NCBI RefSeq assembly: GCF_046298265.1
Contig: NZ_JBKAHK010000001.1
Location: 62,001-126,000, forward strand
Origin: Gillisia xinjiangensis
GTDB lineage: Bacteria > Bacteroidota > Bacteroidia > Flavobacteriales > Flavobacteriaceae
Direction of reading: 5' to 3'
DNA length: 64,000 bases
In this document: positions 42,914 through 50,477 of the stretch, one piece after another
Layout: the number at the start of each line of letters is the position of its first letter
Position numbering within the stretch: position 1 is the stretch's first letter
Notes under the pieces: model-generated
Told to the model about the DNA's origin: nothing
Seen by the model: only the letters and a program-made list of their open reading frames with translations
Databases searched by the model: none
Made by a program: the position numbers and the translations under genes

Positions 42914-44200
42914 TTATATTTTAAAAGCGTTCTCCTGCGGAAAATACCCCACGCTACCTAGTTCTTCTTCAATTCTCAATAACTGATTGTACTTGGCCAT
43001 ACGGTCACTTCTGGAAGCCGATCCTGTTTTGATTTGACCTGTGTTTAAAGCAACAGCAAGATCGGCAATAATGCTATCTTCAGTTTCTCCCGAACGATGA
43101 GAGATCACAGAGGTATATCCGGCATTTTTTGCCATATTAACAGCCGCAATTGTTTCGCTTATGGTACCTATTTGATTAAGTTTTATAAGAATTGAATTTC
43201 CTATACCTTCCCTTATTCCTCTTCCTAGTCGCTCAACATTGGTAACAAATAAATCATCTCCCACCAACTGAACTTTATCCCCAATCTTTTCGGTTAAATA
43301 TTTCCATCCATCCCAGTCATTTTCATCCATTCCATCTTCAATGGAGATGATAGGATATTTGGAAGCCAATTCAGCAAGATAATCTGCCTGGTCTTCACTA
43401 CTTCTTATTTTACCTGAAGCACCTTCAAATTTGGAATAATCATATTTTCCATTTTCATAAAATTCTGCTGCAGCACAATCCAAAGCGATCATCACTTCAT
43501 CTCCACCTTTATAACCCGCATTTTTAATGGCAAGCAAAATTGTATCAAGAGCATCTTCAGTTCCATCTAAGGTAGGAGCAAACCCGCCTTCATCCCCAAC
43601 TGCAGTACTCAAACCTCTATCGTGAAGCACTTTTTTAAGATTATGGAATATTTCGGTACCCATTTTTAGCGCATGGGTAAAATTCTTTGCCTTTACGGGC
43701 ATGATCATAAATTCCTGAAACGCAATAGGAGCATCACTGTGGGAACCTCCATTTATAATGTTCATCATAGGCACAGGAAGCGTGTTTGCGCTAACTCCAC
43801 CAAGATATCTGTACAATGGCATATTCAATTCATTGGCAGCCGCTTTTGCAACAGCCATGGAAACACCAAGAATGGCATTAGCCCCTAAATTTGCTTTATT
43901 TGGAGTGCCATCCAATTCGATCATTGCCTGATCGATTATATTTTGATCGAAAACCGAATATCCCAATAGTTCTTCTGCCAGGATGGTATTCACATTCTCT
44001 ACCGCTTTTAATACTCCTTTCCCCATATAATCACTTCCTCCGTCACGCAGCTCTACAGCTTCATGTTCGCCTGTTGAAGCACCGGAAGGCACTGCTGCTC
44101 TTCCAAGGATACCATTCTCTGTTGTTACATCTACTTCAACGGTAGGATTACCTCTTGAGTCAAAAATTTGACGGGCGTGAACATTGATTATTACACTCAT
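42914..44200 (-). CDS. eno: Enolase
   Basis: Converts 2-phosphoglycerate to phosphoenolpyruvate; in many bacteria also part of the RNA degradosome. The 428-residue protein has ARQIFDSRGNPTVEVDV at the start, GSHSDAPIAFQEFMIMP, DCAAAEFYENGKY (metal Asp), SIEDGMDENDWDGW (metal Glu), VGDDLFVTN (metal Asp), ILIKLNQIGT (catalytic Lys) and SHRSGETEDSIIADLAV, all of which are the standard enolase positions. The length matches E. coli (432). Two envelope genes lie upstream. Confidence 0.97.
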   Translation of the reverse strand: MSVIINVHARQIFDSRGNPTVEVDVTTENGILGRAAVPSGASTGEHEAVELRDGGSDYMGKGVLKAVENVNTILAEELLGYSVFDQNIIDQAMIELDGTPNKANLGANAILGVSMAVAKAAANELNMPLYRYLGGVSANTLPVPMMNIINGGSHSDAPIAFQEFMIMPVKAKNFTHALKMGTEIFHNLKKVLHDRGLSTAVGDEGGFAPTLDGTEDALDTILLAIKNAGYKGGDEVMIALDCAAAEFYENGKYDYSKFEGASGKIRSSEDQADYLAELASKYPIISIEDGMDENDWDGWKYLTEKIGDKVQLVGDDLFVTNVERLGRGIREGIGNSILIKLNQIGTISETIAAVNMAKNAGYTSVISHRSGETEDSIIADLAVALNTGQIKTGSASRSDRMAKYNQLLRIEEELGSVGYFPQENAFKI

Positions 44201-44332
44201 AATTATTTATTTATTATTATTTTCTAAAACAGATAGCAATATACGAATACAAGTGTTGATTAACCAGTAAAATAGCAGGTTTTGGCGTAAATTTATACGA
44301 AAACGATTTCGAAAACTGGGTTCCAAAAAGGA

Positions 44333-45001
44333 CTATTTTGCGAATACATCCCAGTAAAACCGAAGTCCTAAGCCAATTGTGGAACTGTTTGAAATAGTTG
44401 TCCTGATGTTATATTCTGAAAAATCCAGTTTTTGAAAAGCTTCATCAGTATTTAAAAACGTGTAATGAACTGCTAAAGTAAACCAGTAGGAATCTGTCTT
44501 TACTGCAAAGCCTTCCAAGGCTATAGAAAAACTCCAGAAGGAAATTGGAACTGAAGTTTTTTGTCGTTCCTCGAGGCCATAATCTCCATTATTCAACAAA
44601 ACAAAATAATCTCCCTTTGCTTTAACTTGTCCAATATGATATTTCGGAGAAATAATAAGAAAGGCATCTTCCCTCCCAAATTTCAATTTTGGCGAAATGG
44701 TAAGTAAAGATCCATTAAAACTTTTTTCGAGCCGCTGCAAAGATTGTGCATTTGGATCTATAGGATTTAAGATGTCTTGTTCATTTAATGCTCCAAAGTA
44801 CAAATCATAGCCAATTTCAGGAGCAAAGAATTTCCACTGGTAAACCTGTGCCCCAACATTAAAATTACCTATAGAATTATTGCTGAAACCTGTATTCCTG
44901 TAATATTCAAATCCAGCGTAAACTACAGGGTGATTTTGAGCCCCTGCATTTAAGCTGCTTGCCAGAAAAAGAATGAATATAATTAATTTGATAACAGCCA
45001 T
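44333..45001 (-). CDS. Secreted protein of unknown function, probable outer-membrane barrel
   Basis: A 222-residue protein with a Sec signal peptide (cleavage near AGAQ, residues 19-22) and strands that alternate Tyr/Phe with polar residues, including KFFAPEIGYDLYFGAL and FWSFSIALEGFAVKT, ending in GLGLRFYWDVFAK. Such a pattern suggests a small barrel in the outer membrane; the family is not recognised. Its start overlaps the stop of the upstream gene by 19 bp, so the pair is probably translated in a coupled way. It has no recognisable catalytic residues. Confidence 0.7.
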   Translation of the reverse strand: MAVIKLIIFILFLASSLNAGAQNHPVVYAGFEYYRNTGFSNNSIGNFNVGAQVYQWKFFAPEIGYDLYFGALNEQDILNPIDPNAQSLQRLEKSFNGSLLTISPKLKFGREDAFLIISPKYHIGQVKAKGDYFVLLNNGDYGLEERQKTSVPISFWSFSIALEGFAVKTDSYWFTLAVHYTFLNTDEAFQKLDFSEYNIRTTISNSSTIGLGLRFYWDVFAK

Positions 45002-45519
45002 CCTAATCTAAGGCCAATTATTGGAGAGAAAAAAGAACTACCAGATTCGTTAAAACCGTAACCTGCTCCTAAATTTAGGTCTAATTTAAATCCGATTCCA
45101 TAATAACGTTGTAAGCCCCAAACCGGCCCGATAACTCCAAAATAATCTTCATTGTACTCGAGGTCTCCAATGATGGGTTTTCCAAACTGGACAGCTCCGC
45201 TTAACGCAATATAATTAGCGCTATTATTGCCAATATCCTTCTCTTTTTCCAGACGTTTTTGCAAATTATAGTAATAGCGGTATTGCACATTAAGTATTGG
45301 GTATATACCAAAACCTTCACCGATGTAGCTATTCTTTCTATAAGCTAAACCTGTCCCTGCCCGTAAATCTAAAGTAGTGGTGTTTGTAAGTCCATATTCA
45401 TACTCCAACCCCGGCGTTAAGATATTTACCGATAATAATCCATTTTCAACTGAAGCTTGGTCTTGTGCATTGATAGAAAATGAGAAAAGGCCAAAACCTA
45501 GTAGTAGAAATTTTTTCAT
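44983..45519 (-). CDS. Secreted protein of unknown function, probable outer-membrane barrel
   Basis: A 178-residue protein with Sec signal peptide MKKFLLLGFGLFSFSINAQ, then Gly- and Tyr-rich strands (LEYEYGLTNTTTLDLRAGTG, YNLQKRLEKEKDIGNNSANY, PVWGLQRYYGIGF) and an end SPIIGLRLGWLLSN. It looks like a small outer-membrane barrel, but no family is recognised. It overlaps the following envelope gene by 19 bp, and the two are similar in layout, so they may be diverged partners of one complex. Confidence 0.72.
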   Translation of the reverse strand: MKKFLLLGFGLFSFSINAQDQASVENGLLSVNILTPGLEYEYGLTNTTTLDLRAGTGLAYRKNSYIGEGFGIYPILNVQYRYYYNLQKRLEKEKDIGNNSANYIALSGAVQFGKPIIGDLEYNEDYFGVIGPVWGLQRYYGIGFKLDLNLGAGYGFNESGSSFFSPIIGLRLGWLLSN

Positions 45520-45587
45520 TTATGAATTTTGTAAGGTTTTGATGAATTTGAGGCTGCAATATAGATTAAAATCAGTTTTAACAAAAG

Positions 45588-45619
45588 AAAAGCCCAAAAT
45601 CTTTAAATTTTGGGCTTTT
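45588..45619 (-). terminator. Terminator of carA
   Basis: AAAAGCCCAAAAT and ATTTTGGGCTTTT form a 13-bp perfect stem with a 6-nt loop, 22 bp after the carA stop. Confidence 0.9.
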
Positions 45620-45641
45620 ATCAATTTTTAATAGAAAATAT

Positions 45642-46754
45642 TTAAGCTTTTGCACCTTTTATTCTATCCATAAATTCATCAAAAAGATAGGCCGCATCAT
45701 GCGGTCCCGGACTAGCCTCCGGGTGATATTGCACTGAAAAACAGTTCTTGTTTTTCATCCTCATTCCTCCAATGGTGTTATCATTTAAACAAATATGGGT
45801 GATCTCAAAATCGAAATGAGCGGCAGTTTCCTTCTCATCTACCGAGAATCCGTGATTTTGTGATGTAATTTCACCTTTTCCGGTTAAAAGATTTTTAACC
45901 GGGTGATTGATCCCTCGATGTCCATGATGCATTTTATAAGTTGAAATCCCATTTGCTAAAGCGATAACCTGGTGTCCAAGACAAATTCCAAATAGGGGTT
46001 GATCATTTTCCAAAATGATCTTTGTCAATTCAATAGCTTCAGAAAGGGGTTTTGGATCACCAGGTCCATTGGATAGAAAATATCCATCTGGATTCCAGCT
46101 ACTCATTTCCTCATAGGTCGCATTGTAAGGAAATACCTTTACATAGGCATCCCTTTCATCAAAATTACGCAGGATGTTCTTTTTAATTCCAATATCTAAT
46201 GCAGCAATTTTATAGGATGCATTTTCATTTCCGTAGAAATAAGGCTCCTTTGCAGAAACTTTTGAAGCCAGTTCAAGACCGTTCATATCGGGCACTTTGG
46301 CTAATTCCTCTTTTAGACCGGAAATATTGTCAACATCTGTAGAGATAATGGCATTCATAGCTCCATGCTCCCTAATGTAGGTTACTAAAGCTCTTGTATC
46401 CACATCAGAAATTGCAAACAAATCATTTTTGTTCAAAAATTCTTCCAACGAATTATCTGCTGCCGGCCTTGAATAGTTATAACTAAAATTCTTACAAATC
46501 AAACCCGAGATCATCGGTTGATAAGATTCGTTTTCTTCCTCATTCACGCCATAGTTTCCAATATGCGCATTGGTCGTAACCATAAGCTGACCAAAGTAAG
46601 AAGGATCTGTGAATATTTCCTGATATCCGGTCATCCCGGTGTTGAAACAAACTTCTCCTACCGCACTTCCATCCTTATTTCCAACAGATTTCCCGTGGAA
46701 TATTGTTCCATCTGCCAGTAATATTATTGCCTTTTTTCTTGTTTGATATTTCAT
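45642..46754 (-). CDS. carA: Carbamoyl-phosphate synthase small subunit
   Basis: The glutaminase subunit that feeds ammonia to CarB for carbamoyl phosphate, used in pyrimidine and arginine synthesis. From ATG 46752-46754 it has 370 residues: N-terminal domain with ADGTIFHGKSVG and VGEVCFNTGMTGYQEIFTDPSY, ALDIGIKKNILRNF, and the class I glutaminase triad with Cys in LFGICLGHQVIALANG and His/Glu in VQYHPEASPGPHD. An in-frame start 51 bp further upstream is rejected because it adds non-family residues over a palindrome. carB is not next to it. Confidence 0.95.
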   Translation of the reverse strand: MKYQTRKKAIILLADGTIFHGKSVGNKDGSAVGEVCFNTGMTGYQEIFTDPSYFGQLMVTTNAHIGNYGVNEEENESYQPMISGLICKNFSYNYSRPAADNSLEEFLNKNDLFAISDVDTRALVTYIREHGAMNAIISTDVDNISGLKEELAKVPDMNGLELASKVSAKEPYFYGNENASYKIAALDIGIKKNILRNFDERDAYVKVFPYNATYEEMSSWNPDGYFLSNGPGDPKPLSEAIELTKIILENDQPLFGICLGHQVIALANGISTYKMHHGHRGINHPVKNLLTGKGEITSQNHGFSVDEKETAAHFDFEITHICLNDNTIGGMRMKNKNCFSVQYHPEASPGPHDAAYLFDEFMDRIKGAKA

Positions 46755-46778
46755 CTGTATATTATATTGTTTTAGTGG

Positions 46779-46800
46779 ACTCCAGATAGCTATCGGGAGT
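46779..46800. repeat. Palindrome ACTCC-GATAGCTATC-GGAGT (one mismatched pair)
   Basis: A 22-bp near-perfect palindrome upstream of carA, in the same family as 5598-5613 and 54372-54391. A further palindrome, TTTCGCGAAA, lies near 46910. Confidence 0.55.
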
Positions 46801-46943
46801 AACAACCATATTATAGTTTTCCTGTACGAGAAATTTTATTCTCACGGGTGTTTCATAGCTAGGCGTGTAAACTTTCTGAGGTTGTTGGATTTGCTAACTC
46901 ACCATATCCGCTTTCGCGAAAATAGTATAAAAAAATTATATAA

Positions 46944-46978
46944 AAAAAAGGATAAACCTTGATGGCTTATCCTTTTTT
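46944..46978 (-). terminator. Terminator of rplQ (end of the ribosomal superoperon)
   Basis: AAAAAAGGATAA and TTATCCTTTTTT form a 12-bp perfect stem with an 11-nt loop, 25 bp beyond the rplQ stop. Confidence 0.88.
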
Positions 46979-47003
46979 AAATTGTGATGTAAAAGAATCA
47001 TTA

Positions 47004-47540
47004 CTAGGCTTCTTTAGAATCATCTTTTTTATCTTCTTTGGTTTCAGAAGGTTTGGTTTCAGCTTTAGGAGCGGCTTTTGCCTCAGGAGCAGCCTTTGCA
47101 TCTGCACCAGTCTCTTCAGCTTTTTTCTTACCAGCTCTACGAGTTGATTTTTTCTTCTCAGGTTTGGTTAGGTTATAAATTTCGTTATAATCTACCAATT
47201 CGATCATCGCCATATCTGCATTATCACCAAGACGATTACCTAATTTGATAATTCGGGTATATCCGCCTGGACGATCTCCAACTTTTGGAGCTACATCCCT
47301 GAACAATTCTGCCACAAAATCCTTTTGACGAAGTTTGGCAAAAACCAATCTTCGGTTATGAGTAGTATCCACTTTAGATTTTGTAACCAAAGGTTCTACA
47401 AACTGCTTTAAAGCTTTTGCTTTTGCAACAGTTGTGTTTATGCGCTTATGCTCAATTAGGGAGCACGCCATGTTTGCCAACATGGACATACGGTGTGCTT
47501 TTTTCCTTCCTAAGTGATTTATTTTTTTTCCGTGTCTCAT
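47004..47540 (-). CDS. rplQ: 50S ribosomal protein L17 with long Ala/Lys/Glu tail
   Basis: The first 120 residues are a standard L17: MRHGKKINHLGRKKAHRMSML, ANMACSLIEHKRINTTVAKAKAL, GGYTRIIKLGNRLGDNADMAMIELVDYN. The protein is 178 residues against 127 in E. coli, because it ends in a low-complexity tail (KKKSTRRAGKKKAEETGADAK onward, ending KKDDSKEA). Such tails are typical of Bacteroidota. It follows rpoA after a structured 112-bp spacer and is the last gene before the operon terminator. Confidence 0.96.
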   Translation of the reverse strand: MRHGKKINHLGRKKAHRMSMLANMACSLIEHKRINTTVAKAKALKQFVEPLVTKSKVDTTHNRRLVFAKLRQKDFVAELFRDVAPKVGDRPGGYTRIIKLGNRLGDNADMAMIELVDYNEIYNLTKPEKKKSTRRAGKKKAEETGADAKAAPEAKAAPKAETKPSETKEDKKDDSKEA

Positions 47541-47566
47541 TTTTTCTTAGATATTAGACGTTAGAT

Positions 47567-47638
47567 ATGAGGTTTTAGATTTTTACTTCTTAATGTGAGA
47601 AAGATGTGTTTCAACTTTTCTCAAATCTAATGTCTCAT
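47567..47638 (-). promoter_or_regulatory. Long hairpin in the rpoA-rplQ spacer
   Basis: On the minus strand ATGAG-aca-TTAGATTT (47623-47638) pairs with AAATCTAA-aac-CTCAT (47567-47582), and inside it TGAGAAA pairs with TTTCTCA (47596-47602 and 47617-47623). The result is one long interrupted stem in the mRNA between rpoA and rplQ. It could limit readthrough into rplQ or be a processing site. Confidence 0.5.
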
Positions 47639-47652
47639 TTCTTGAGTCTATA

Positions 47653-48645
47653 TTAGTCTTTATCCAATTTATATTTTGAAAGATCCATCCCAAAGTTTAA
47701 ACCTTTATTGTTCACAAGCTCTTCAAGCTCGGTTAAAGATTTTTTACCAAAGTTGCGGAACTTCATCAAGTCATTTTTATTATAGGAAACTAAATCCCCC
47801 AGCGTATCAACTTCTGCAGCTTTCAAGCAGTTTAGCGCTCTTACCGAAAGATCCATATCCACCAATTTCGTTTTTAGCAACTGTCTCATGTGAAGGGATT
47901 CTTCATCATAGGTTTCAGTTTGTGCTATTTCATCTGCTTCAAGGGTGATGCGCTCATCAGAGAACAACATAAAGTGATGTATCAGTGTTTTAGCAGCTTC
48001 GGTTAAAGCTTCTTTAGGATGAATGGATCCATCGCTTACGATTTCAAAAATCAATTTTTCATAATCGGTTTTTTGCTCTACCCGAAAGTTTTCAATACTA
48101 TATTTTACATTTTTGATTGGGGTATAAACCGAATCTGTAAAAATAGTACCTAAAGGTGCATTTGCTTTTTTGTTCTCTTCTGCAGGAACATAACCACGAC
48201 CTTTTTCAACAGTAAGTTCCATATTGAAACTCACTTTTTTATCAAGATTACAAATCACCAAATCTGGATTCAGGATTTGAAAACCGGAGATAAATTTTTG
48301 AAAATGACCGGCAGTAAGCTGATCCTGACCTGAGACAGAAATTGTAACGGCTTCGTTGTCTATTTCATCAATTTGCCTTTTAAACCTTACTTGTTTCAGG
48401 TTTAATATAATTTCTGTTACATCTTCCACCACGCCAGGGATTGTAGAGAATTCATGATCAACTCCTTCAATGCGAACAGAGGTGATTGCAAATCCTTCTA
48501 ATGATGATAACAGTACTCTTCTTAAAGCGTTACCAACGGTTAATCCATAACCTGGTTCCAAAGGACGAAATTCAAATTTCCCTTCGAAATCAGTGGAATC
48601 AATCATTATAACTTTATCGGGCTTCTGAAAATTTAGTATTGCCAT
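47653..48645 (-). CDS. rpoA: DNA-directed RNA polymerase alpha subunit
   Basis: Scaffold subunit of RNA polymerase. The 330-residue protein has the N-terminal dimerisation domain (GKFEFRPLEPGYGLTVGNALRRVLLSSLEG, VLEDVTEI-type VVEDVTEIILNLK) and the C-terminal DNA- and activator-binding domain (LVDMDLSVRALNCLKAAEVDTLGDLVSYNKNDLMKFRNFGKKSLTELEELV). Length is that of E. coli (329). It lies 20 bp after rpsD, with rplQ downstream. Confidence 0.98.
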   Translation of the reverse strand: MAILNFQKPDKVIMIDSTDFEGKFEFRPLEPGYGLTVGNALRRVLLSSLEGFAITSVRIEGVDHEFSTIPGVVEDVTEIILNLKQVRFKRQIDEIDNEAVTISVSGQDQLTAGHFQKFISGFQILNPDLVICNLDKKVSFNMELTVEKGRGYVPAEENKKANAPLGTIFTDSVYTPIKNVKYSIENFRVEQKTDYEKLIFEIVSDGSIHPKEALTEAAKTLIHHFMLFSDERITLEADEIAQTETYDEESLHMRQLLKTKLVDMDLSVRALNCLKAAEVDTLGDLVSYNKNDLMKFRNFGKKSLTELEELVNNKGLNFGMDLSKYKLDKD

Positions 48646-48665
48646 ATTACGACTTCTGTGAATTA

Positions 48666-49271
48666 TTACTTCGAATATAATTCGACGATGAATTGTTCAT
48701 TAATATTTTCCGGAATTTGAACTCTACCAGGTACAGAAACATACGTTCCCAGTTTGGTTTCGTTATTCCAGGTAATCCACTCATAGGTTGCACTTGAGTT
48801 GGAAAGTGAATTTAGAATTGCTTCTAAAGATTTCGACTTTTCTCTAACCCCAACTACATCACCGGGATTTAATTGATAAGACGGAATATTTACTAATTCA
48901 CCATTTACGGTAATATGCCTGTGAGAAACCAATTGCCTTGCTCCGCTTCGTGAGGGAGAAACTCCCATTCTATACACTACATTATCAAGACGTGATTCAC
49001 ATAATTGCAACAACACTTCCCCGGTAATACCGTTAGCACGTGTTGCTTTTTCAAACATATTTCTGAACTGACGCTCTAAAATACCATAGGTATATTTAGC
49101 TTTTTGCTTTTCCATTAACTGGATAGCATATTCAGATTTTTTACCTCTTCTACGGTTGTTCCCGTGTTGTCCGGGAGGGTAATTTCTTTTTTCAAAAGAC
49201 TTGTCATCTCCGAAAATAGCTTCGCCAAATTTACGAGCTATCTTAGTCTTTGGACCAGTATATCTTGCCAT
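48666..49271 (-). CDS. rpsD: 30S ribosomal protein S4
   Basis: A 201-residue primary 16S rRNA-binding protein. It has MARYTGPKTKIARKFGEAIFG, KSEYAIQLMEKQKAKYTYG and the S4 domain SRLDNVVYRMGVSPSRSGARQLVSHRHITVNG. In E. coli S4 represses the alpha operon; here the gap to rpsK upstream is 90 bp, large for this operon, which might hold control sequence. The Cys4 zinc finger found in some bacteria is absent. Confidence 0.97.
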   Translation of the reverse strand: MARYTGPKTKIARKFGEAIFGDDKSFEKRNYPPGQHGNNRRRGKKSEYAIQLMEKQKAKYTYGILERQFRNMFEKATRANGITGEVLLQLCESRLDNVVYRMGVSPSRSGARQLVSHRHITVNGELVNIPSYQLNPGDVVGVREKSKSLEAILNSLSNSSATYEWITWNNETKLGTYVSVPGRVQIPENINEQFIVELYSK

Positions 49272-49361
49272 TATAAATTTTGTGTTTAAGAAAGCGATTA
49301 TGAATTAAGGTCACTGTCCTTCGATAATCTGGGTGCTTTCCCTGTTTATACTTATTATTTA

Positions 49362-49751
49362 TTAAACTCTACGTCTTTTTGGAGGTCTACAACCATTGTG
49401 CGGTAAAGGAGTAACATCAATAATTTCTGTTACTTCAATTCCTGCATTATGAATTGATCTTATTGCAGATTCTCTTCCGTTACCAGGACCTTTCACAAAC
49501 ACCTTTACTTTGCGCAATCCTGCTTCATGTGCTACTTTCGAAGCATCTTCAGCAGCAAGTTGTGCAGCATAAGGAGTGTTTTTCTTAGATCCTCTAAAGC
49601 CCATTTTACCGGCTGAAGACCAGGAAATCAAATCTCCTTTTTTATTTGTCAAAGATATAATAATGTTGTTAAAAGAAGCAGTAACATGCGCTTCTCCATT
49701 GGACTCCACAATTACTTTACGTTTCTTTTGAGCTGTTTTAGTTTTTGCCAT
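49362..49751 (-). CDS. rpsK: 30S ribosomal protein S11
   Basis: A 129-residue platform protein of the 30S subunit, the same length as in E. coli. Diagnostic blocks are VTASFNNIIISLTNKKGD, SSAGKMGFRGSKKNTPYAAQLAAEDA and the end VTPLPHNGCRPPKRRRV. It starts 8 bp after rpsM. Confidence 0.97.
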   Translation of the reverse strand: MAKTKTAQKKRKVIVESNGEAHVTASFNNIIISLTNKKGDLISWSSAGKMGFRGSKKNTPYAAQLAAEDASKVAHEAGLRKVKVFVKGPGNGRESAIRSIHNAGIEVTEIIDVTPLPHNGCRPPKRRRV

Positions 49752-49759
49752 CCTACTTA

Positions 49760-50134
49760 TTATTTAGTTGCTTTCTTCTTGTTGGCAACTGTTTTTCTTC
49801 TTCCTTTTCTCGTTCTGGAGTTATTCTTAGTTCTTTGACCTCTTAAGGGAAGTCCAGATCTATGACGAACACCACGGTAGCATCCAATGTCCATAAGACG
49901 TTTGATACTCATTTGTACTTCTGAACGAAGTTCTCCTTCAATTTTGAAAGTTCCTACAGTTTCACGAATACGTCCGATTTCATCATCGTCCCAATCTGAA
50001 ACTTTTTTACTTTCATCTACATTAGCATCTTTCAGGATTTCCTGAGCTCTGCTCTTTCCAATTCCGAAGATATAGGTCAAAGCTATAACTCCGCGCTTTT
50101 GTTTTGGTATATCAACACCTGCAATTCTAGCCAT
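49760..50134 (-). CDS. rpsM: 30S ribosomal protein S13
   Basis: A 124-residue 30S head protein that contacts the P-site tRNA and bridges to the 50S. It begins MARIAGVDIPKQKRGVIALTY, includes RLMDIGCYRGVRHRSGLPLR and ends in the basic tail RTRKGRRKTVANKKKATK. It starts 3 bp after rpmJ. Confidence 0.97.
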   Translation of the reverse strand: MARIAGVDIPKQKRGVIALTYIFGIGKSRAQEILKDANVDESKKVSDWDDDEIGRIRETVGTFKIEGELRSEVQMSIKRLMDIGCYRGVRHRSGLPLRGQRTKNNSRTRKGRRKTVANKKKATK

Positions 50135-50137
50135 AAC

Positions 50138-50254
50138 TTATCCTTGTCTTTGTTTGAATTTCGGATTCTTTTTGTTTATCACGTAAAGCCTGCCTTTTCT
50201 GCGTACAATCTTGCACTCGGCACTTCTTTTTTTAACTGATGCTCTAACTTTCAT
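50138..50254 (-). CDS. rpmJ: 50S ribosomal protein L36 (zinc-free type)
   Basis: A 38-residue protein, too short for most gene finders, read from the ATG at 50252-50254 as MKVRASVKKRSAECKIVRRK, then GRLYVINKKNPKFKQRQG. Length and start match E. coli L36 exactly. Of the four zinc ligands (Cys11, Cys14, Cys27, His33) only Cys14 remains; the others are Ser, Asn and Phe. This is the zinc-independent form. It sits 5 bp after infA and 3 bp before rpsM. Confidence 0.95.
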   Translation of the reverse strand: MKVRASVKKRSAECKIVRRKGRLYVINKKNPKFKQRQG

Positions 50255-50259
50255 CTTAA

Positions 50260-50475
50260 TTAATATCTATAAGTTATTCGAGCCTTTGATAAATCGTATG
50301 GGCTCATTTCTAATTTGACTTTATCCCCGGGTAATAATTTAATATAATGCATACGCATTTTACCCGAAATATGAGCGGTCACAACGTGACCATTCTCCAG
50401 TTCTACCCGGAACATAGCATTTGATAATGCCTCAATGATTGTTCCGTCTTGTTCAATTGCTGATTGTTTTGCCAT
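50260..50475 (-). CDS. infA: Translation initiation factor IF-1
   Basis: A 71-residue S1/OB-fold protein that binds the ribosomal A site during initiation: MAKQSAIEQDGTIIEALSNA, MFRVELENGHVVTAHISGKMR, MHYIKLLPGDKVKLEMSPYDL. Length is that of E. coli (72). It follows secY by 2 bp, directly, without the adk or map genes found there in many other bacteria. Confidence 0.97.
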   Translation of the reverse strand: MAKQSAIEQDGTIIEALSNAMFRVELENGHVVTAHISGKMRMHYIKLLPGDKVKLEMSPYDLSKARITYRY

Positions 50476-50477
50476 AA

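Noticed and set aside
46755..46805. N-terminal extension of carA
   Set aside because: The 17 extra codons overlap the palindrome family and do not resemble CarA; ATG at 46752-46754 gives the usual start.
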